A DNA stretch of 64,000 bases from assembly GCA_015847255.1 (NCBI GenBank), contig JADLZK010004649.1:2232001-2296000 (forward strand). Reading direction: 5' to 3'. Origin of the DNA: Hyparrhenia diplandra (taxonomy: Eukaryota; Streptophyta; Magnoliopsida; Poales; Poaceae). The position numbers were made by a program, and so were the translations under genes. Every line of letters begins with the position of its first letter. Position 1 is the stretch's first letter. The notes under the pieces are model-generated. The model worked only from the letters and a program-made list of their open reading frames with translations. It was not told the origin of the DNA and searched no databases. Of the stretch, positions 57,670-64,000 are shown piece by piece.

Positions 57670-60600
57670 ACGACACCGTAGATCAAGATCAACCGGAGAA
57701 GGAAGAACAAGAACAAGAGGGCTCAGCCTACAATAAAAATAATGATGATTAACTTGGTACATTCCAAAAACAATCGTCTACTCCAACCTCCAATGCTACG
57801 CAAACTGCAAAAGATCCAGGTGTCCCAACAACAGCATGATCCATCAACCAGTTGACCTTCAACAACAAATATTGCAGCACAATAACCCGACAGCAAATGG
57901 CAAAGGTAACAGATGAATTAATATTTGGTAAAAATGCCTTTGTACCCAACAAATGTGCAACAAGTAGATGGCGGACGAATCATCCTCGATCTCTAGAAGG
58001 AATTGCCAAAGACATACTCAATGAGCACAATGTCATCATCAACTTCGATTCATGAACATGGGGAGAATAGGATCCACCCATAGTGCCGGGGAAACCGTTC
58101 CTCAACACTACATGCACCATCATCTACATCCGACCGGAGAGATCCATTTCCAATTCCCTACGAGAAAAGAAGCAATCATTGGTAAATCAAGAGAAAGAAG
58201 AGGAGTGCTACAAACAAAGTCTACAAATAAAAGCACTCGCTCCGGGATGAACGCAAGGGTGATCAAAGACATGGAAGAGGAAGACCAACTCCACCAAAGA
58301 TTAATCCAATTATGCTCTTCCTCCTCACATACCCCCATCACTCCTCACGCTACATAGAAGGTAACCTTTAGCTCTTTGACAACACTATCATTGCACTACT
58401 TGTATATTCCTTCGGGTATGTGTTGTCCACTAATAATGCAGGAATAAAACCATAAGAGGAGCAAAAAGGTCCTAGCACAATTCAAAGGACAGAAAGCAGG
58501 AATGATGCAATAAAAGGAGACAAGTTAGGAACAAGATACACAAGAGGCCAAATAAGGAAAGCTTCAAGAAGAAGGAAAGAATTACCACAAGGAGTTACGG
58601 TGCCAACATGCTCCAACAAAAGGTAACACCTTGAGGTAAGTTATCGACAACTAAGTTTTCCCCTAACTATGGCATGCTCATAAATAAATAGAAATCAAGC
58701 ATGTTGGAGTCATAACCCAACCTTATCCATTTTGCTTAACTCCACATGTTTTGTTCCTTTGTTCCTAAACACCACTCTCCCCGATCCCATAGTCTTTAAC
58801 CATTAAAGATAAAAATGTTGCACATCCCGCTCTCGGAAGATAGTTATGATCATTAAATCATTGATGCTTAACCTCGACCTTGTCTTAAACATTAAGTTTA
58901 TCTTGTTTAATGTGCCTAAGGTTAGAGAAGAATAATTAGAGTTATGGTTCCGTTGGTGTTTTCCCACCAACAGGGGCCCATGCACTTGATCTCTACCTTG
59001 TCTTTTCATGCGGGACATGCCAAGAGCAAAACGTGGAGGAGTACATCACTTCCCTGAAATTCTATAAATAAATCCCGGACCCACAAGGCACGCACACTAA
59101 ACAAGATGTTGCTTGATTCCTGTGTCAAAGCTTCACTTCAAAACCATTGGACAATCAAGCAACATAGGTGATGCCATCCCGAGAGATTAATAACTTAGGA
59201 AACGCAACCACCAAGATTAGATAATGAGAAGTAAGGTAAGAAGTCTTGTTCGGAGGACTCTAATCGCCGAACCCTCACCGAAAGGTAACTCGGTAGTTAT
59301 CCATATTTAATTTCCAGCATTGCATAGTTATCTTTTCACATTACATAGCATGTTTATCTTTTTGCATCCACATTTGAAAACAACAAAAATATTGCATGCT
59401 TTAATCTTGAAGCCCCATGTGAGTAACCTCAAGGTCCACGCCTTAGGGACTATTTTTTGTGGTGGCATAAAAAATAAAAATAAAGATGCATGCCTAAGTT
59501 CTTTATCTTTTTGCATAGAAAAATAAAAATCCAAAAAAATATATATATCCTTCTTTGTAATTCCTGTGCAACCTAAAGCAATGTGGCTAACCTCTAACGC
59601 TTAATCAAGTTCCACTAGCTTTGTTGTCTATTTGAGTACTGGCAGGATTTTCTAAAGGAGAAGAGACATGATAGGCGACACTAGTGCCGCCATCTACCTC
59701 AACTTCCTCATCATCAAGGACTACACTTCAATCCCGGCTTGGGGAGTGCACCCCCGATTATCCGATATAAGTATCTTTACTACTATCTATTTATATTAGT
59801 TTGCTATAGAGTTTATTATGAGTCTAGTTTTGTGAAGTCTAGTCGTTTAAAGAGTCTTGGTGTCATAGAGTGAAAACAAAAGAGAGTGTACACCTAACCG
59901 CTTATGCTCAACTAAAATGAACCTTAAAATTTGCCAACATGGAGATGATGAATAGTTGCTCCGCCGTAATACCTCTCTAGTACCTAGCTTTCAAGCTTTA
60001 TCTTGAGCCTTAATTGCACAACTGCTTTTTGCTTTTAAACCTGAATTCGTGGGTTGCAATGATTGCTCTAAAGTCTAGGTAATTGACGGGTATGATATAT
60101 GAAGGTCCGAGCTGCTATTAATCTTACTCCTAGTGACACTAGATTTCTGGAGATTTATTTTGAAAAATTAAAAATACACATGATAAGTTCCTATGTGACC
60201 AGAGTGTTGAACCTCCTACCACAGACCATATATACTCGCTTTTAGAATAAGAAAACCTTTAGACATATATATAGGCTTCTTGCTTTGCATTGAGTTTGTT
60301 CAATCTTTGTCGACCCTTAGAAACTTGTCATGCTGATCAAGTACACTCTACCACCACTCCATGCATCTATATGCTATTTCCATCCGGAAGTACGCATCCA
60401 CAAAGCATCCACCACCATACAAACACTTATACATCCAAAAAAATGTTCTACTCCAACCCCGGGATAGAGCAACCAAAAATATTCCTATATCCATCCATCC
60501 ATTGCTAGCCAACATTTTACAAAGGGCTCCATTACCTTAATCCCTCTCCGAAAAAGTTACAAAGAAAAAGAGATTTGGGTTGTATTCAAAAAAAAAAAAA

Positions 60601-61484
60601 AAAAAAAAAAAAGAGATGAAAAAGAACAAAAGTTTGAGGGCTTAGTAGAGCCCACATCTCTAAAAAAAAAAATAAGAGAGAGAAAAAGGACACAAGTCCG
60701 CGGGTGAGTAGGACCCACCTCTCTAAAAAGAATAAAAAGGAGAGTTAAAAAAAAAAAAAGGGACAAAAGTCCAATAAAAACAATGAGTACTTAGATGCTC
60801 GCCTCTCCAGAAAAAATAAATATATACAACCCAGTCCCAATATTCCAAAAGATTCAAAAAGAGAGAAGACTACCTCAAAGGAGCATCCAGAGAATTAGTC
60901 TCCATCCATCATTCTTTCCATACACATGCCACTTGATCGGTGTGACTTGTAACTTTGGATCCATTGCTTGAATTTACAACATATGCTTAGTAAGTAGATA
61001 GTTTCTCCCGCCTAGAGCTCAGATATAAAGCCTATAGATATAGGGTGAGAGAGAAGAAGGCATAGTGTCCTACCGCCTTAACCAAAAATACCACATATAT
61101 TATGAGAGAAAGGCAACACAAGCATTATTGCCTAAGTGAGGATCCACAAATACCACAAATGAGAGACTTGAGAGGGTCACACAAACGGAACTTTGAGTTT
61201 TATCTTGAAAACTTATAAAAACTCCGTAAGGATAGTTCAACAGAGAGTTTGAAACATGGTGCTTGACTAGATTGTTCTACCTTTCAATTATTTTAGACTA
61301 AAGAGAAAGCTATAAGCTCCACGGTGAAAGGTAATACGGGTAAGTTGAAAGAGTAGTTTATTCTTATTTGAAGATAAATATTGTTTGAAAGCATGTGTAC
61401 TCTTGAGGTGTGAAAGCGTTGCAGCAACTCCTGATCCAACTTAAGCCTTGCTAGGGACTAGCAAGAGGTAAGCTTTGGGGAACT
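57670..61484 (+). other. noncoding interior of the Athila-like element
   Basis: No RT, RNase H, integrase or envelope-like motif was recognised in any frame. Short ORFs have no family. An A-rich tandem repeat lies at 60575-60805. The region ends in a purine-rich stretch before the 3' LTR. Confidence 0.6.
60575..60805 (+). repeat. A-rich imperfect tandem repeat, three units
   Basis: Three units of about 60-75 bp each have an A-run, a 'gagag/agagatg' purine part, 'gg(a)acaaaagt' and a '(c)cca(c)ctctctaaaaa' end. They start near 60590, 60662 and 60727. Low-complexity ORFs on the minus strand (F-rich) are shadows of this repeat. Confidence 0.55.
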
Positions 61485-63227
61485 TGTTGACACCTGTTAT
61501 AGCATAATATTATTAGTCAACTAAACATGAAATAAGGGCTTAAAAACAAATTACAACATAGTCTAGGGTCTTGACTGACATAGTTCCACGAGTTTTGGTA
61601 TTTTATATCTTTGCGGGGACTAAAACGGATAAAAGCGAGATAAGGAAAGTGAAAAGCCCGAGAGATTACTTGCCATATGAAGAAGAGACTTGACCGTAAA
61701 AGCAATCTTATCCAAAAAGTGGACCATTACATTCCGAAGACTCAGAAGACACCACACGGAAGGTGGGACCCGAAGGTCATAGACCCCGGGCGATCGCGAG
61801 GGAGCCTCTAGCGACCGCCCGGTGGGTCCCACACTGTCGGCCTCGGCTTAAAGGTCGGTTTACTACCGACATTTAGATGAGATCTACACCACTCTTCAAG
61901 GTCGGTTTGATCCAAGGGCTACGGTTCATCGCCTAGGGCTATATAAGCGGACCCCCTGCCCCCAGGGTGAAACCCTAATTCATTCTAATTCATTGTATTC
62001 CATCAAGTCATCAAGTCAAGATCCTAAGCCCTAGTTCCTCATATTAGAGCATTAGCCTACCTAGTTAGATCTAGAGGAAGGCAAGCTTGTCTTGATTCCT
62101 GATCGTCAAGGAGTTGTGGAAGCCGAGCTTCTCGCGACTTCTCTCTTGTATTCACTCTGTAAGTATTTCGAGTTCGAGTACATTTGTTATGACATTGCTC
62201 TATTTAATGACTATATTCTTAGTTATGTGTTTCAATGTCTATTATGATTATATACTTAGTATAGCTAGATTGCCTTTATATTCAAACATTGAGTCGTATA
62301 GCGCCTGCTTAGATGTACACTATGTGGGTGGTAAACAATGTGTAAACGTGGTGTTTATACAAAGGTTGCCTGCGGCTGCATCCTATTTGCCGGGTAGTGT
62401 GGTAGATCGCGGGAGTGACAGTCCTGTTGAGTCCTTTGGAGTCCACCCCCCGTATCTAGGACTAGTGGGACGATATTGCTATGATTGTCTGGTTTTATTC
62501 CTGATCTTTCTTAGTAATGTCCACAGTGCGTAGATATATTGCCTTCTTGCCATGATTACTAGGTGTACTGCACTAATCTTAGTATACATTGACATGTGAT
62601 TAGGAGTAACATAGGAATATTCTGACTAGTCTATCTATACCATGCTAACAGCCGATATGATACTAGTGGCATACCATGATCTTTGACTTGGCATTTATCA
62701 TTTATTATTATCTTTATATGACTTACCCCTGTTCAGAGTAGTTAGATCATGGCTACCTTACTTGACAACACTGCACGTGACCAATTAATCTATTTAGTAG
62801 CCTACCCCTTCCTTGCGGTAAAATATAAATACGATAACCTGGATTACTCCCGGTGAAGTGCTACAAGTGGTGATTCTATCTGTGCGCTTGCAGATACCTT
62901 ATTTCATATTTATTAGAAGCCAAGGCATATATAAGAATACCATGCACGCATTTCTTAGAGCTTAGCTGCTAGGGTGACAGACTAGTGCGTAGGCAAAGCT
63001 TGGAATGTATGGTATACCTCTTGTTCCTATCCTAGTGAGATTATCTCCACTATGGATAATGTTGCAAAAGCAATACTACCATAACTAACACCGCCCTAAC
63101 TCCCTCATAGACTTTTACTAACATTGGAGTGTGAGATTTATCCCACATCCAAGCTAACCTTAGATAGATACCATTAATACATTTCTTTTCGCCTTCCTAA
63201 TAGAGGATCGTGTAAGAGATGTCAACA
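61485..63227 (+). repeat. 3' LTR of the Athila-like element (1743 bp)
   Basis: Near-identical partner of 54407-56147, with the same termini and TATA-like sequence. It is followed by the CCCTT target duplication. Differences from the 5' LTR cluster in the 61600-61960 and 62360-62470 parts. Confidence 0.93.
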
Positions 63228-63232
63228 CCCTT

Positions 63233-64000
63233 CGGTTCTACAGACGGAGGGGACAAGTTTTCGGTTGATGAACAGAGTTAACTCATTTGAGAAGCCGAAG
63301 ACTATCTCGTTCGCTTTCGTGCTTGACGACAGAAGCCGAGTTTTGGTAGTTTGGCCATTTGCCCGGATGGCGTAGGATTCGGTTTTGGCCTGAATCCGCC
63401 GCAAAAGGCCCGGAGTTTCGGTGTATCTGCCGAATGACGTGGGTCTTTCGGCTATTGCCTTGGTTTTTCGCGATCAATCGATTTTGTTGGCGCGTGCTGG
63501 CGGGACCAAATGGTACGCTTTTCGTCTCCGTGAGACGAATTATGCGCCTTCCGGAACGCAAAGCCGAATTGCTGGCCTTCCGTTCTTCGCGCTGAATCAT
63601 GCGCCTTCCGGAATGCGAAGCCGAATTGTTGGCCTTCCGGAATGCAAAACCGAACCATGCGTCTTTTGACAGCCTGACGGCAGCCTTTCGGCATGTGTAA
63701 CCGAAAGGTGTCCTACCCAGTGCCCTTATTTTCTGGGATGTGGGTTGGGTTTGCTGCCGATGTGTCGCGCCTATCATTGTGGATGGCCGAGTCGTGGGCC
63801 TTCCGGTGCCTTCAACCGAAAGGTACCTAATTCGGTGGGCTGGCTTTCGGTCAGGAGGCGGGTCTGGGCCGTCCTAAAGCCGAAGCCGTTCTGTTTTGTT
63901 TTTGTACCTGGGTGAATTGGCCTTCTGGCCGTGCCCGGGTATGACTGCCGAAGAGCTGATACTCGCATCTTCCGGCGTCACGGCCGAAAGGGTTGGCTTT
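63233..64000 (+). mobile_element. older Gypsy-type element, continuation after the nested insertion
   Basis: The 'gccgaa'/'ttcgg'-rich noncoding sequence resumes directly after the CCCTT duplication and runs off the window end. A short tandem pattern 'gcgccttccggaa(c/t)gc(a/g)aagccgaatt' repeats at about 63546-63660. No gene was recognised, and the 3' LTR is not reached. Confidence 0.55.

Larger units (their letters stand above)
54407..63227 (+). mobile_element. complete Athila-like Gypsy LTR retrotransposon, 8821 bp
   Basis: The 5' LTR is 54407-56147 and the 3' LTR is 61485-63227. Both start TGTTGACACCTG and end GATGTCAACA. The target duplication is CCCTT (54402-54406 and 63228-63232). A primer site matching the tRNA-Asp 3' end (TGGCGCCGTTGCCGGGG) lies at 56156-56172. 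A purine-rich 'aagctttggggaact' precedes the 3' LTR. Inside are broken gag and protease only, so it is non-autonomous. It is inserted into the older Gypsy-type element. Confidence 0.93.

Overview
The window is plant nuclear DNA, almost certainly from a grass (Poaceae). Evidence: CC-NB-LRR remnants of grass type, intron-containing Bowman-Birk inhibitor genes of the cereal kind, Stowaway, CACTA, Ac/Ds-like, Harbinger-like and Mutator-like elements, and Gypsy LTR retrotransposons with typical grass gag and Transposase_28-like reading frames. The species cannot be named from sequence alone. The window is gene-poor and transposon-rich. I support only three gene models that could be expressed: two Bowman-Birk inhibitor paralogues (34680-35225 and 45993-46511, plus strand) and a short ERG28-like gene (38583-38989, minus strand). 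A CC-NB-LRR resistance gene (minus strand, about 661-6353) is present but broken.

Layout. 1-605: two direct repeats flanking the NLR. 661-6353: NLR pseudogene. 6690-47001: a segmental duplication of one ancestral locus ending in the inhibitor gene. Copy 1 is 6690-10861 continued at 28987-35687; copy 2 is 39780-47001. Comparing the copies reveals transposon insertions with empty sites: an 18-kb Harbinger-like element (10862-28986) that holds a complete 9.9-kb CACTA element (17747-27630, TSD AGA); an Ac/Ds-like element (29925-32014, TSD TTCATATT) that holds other elements including a hAT element (30925-31551, TSD ACCATACG); and a 1.04-kb CACTA miniature (33146-34185, TSD GAA). Copy 2 carries its own insertions: a Stowaway MITE (45386-45533), a LINE 3' fragment (42240-42892) and the end of another CACTA element (from 47002). 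Next to copy 1 lies a Pack-MULE-like element (35752-36881) with an L-type lectin domain fragment. A MITE-bounded block in copy 2 (40533-41388) contains a RING-finger fragment on the minus strand.

47777-64000 is LTR-retrotransposon territory. An older Gypsy-type element with a Transposase_28-like frame (49605-50369) is split by a complete Athila-like element (54407-63227, TSD CCCTT, LTRs of 1741 and 1743 bp, tRNA-Asp-type primer site). That element keeps degraded gag and protease but shows no reverse transcriptase or integrase.

Caution on sequence quality. The two LTRs of the Athila-like element differ mainly at CAG/CTG positions and by small indels, and parts of the CACTA element look strikingly poor in CAG/CTG. 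This resembles systematic base-calling error at CHG-methylated cytosines, so some frameshifts in transposon genes here may be artefacts. Positions and counts were worked out by eye.
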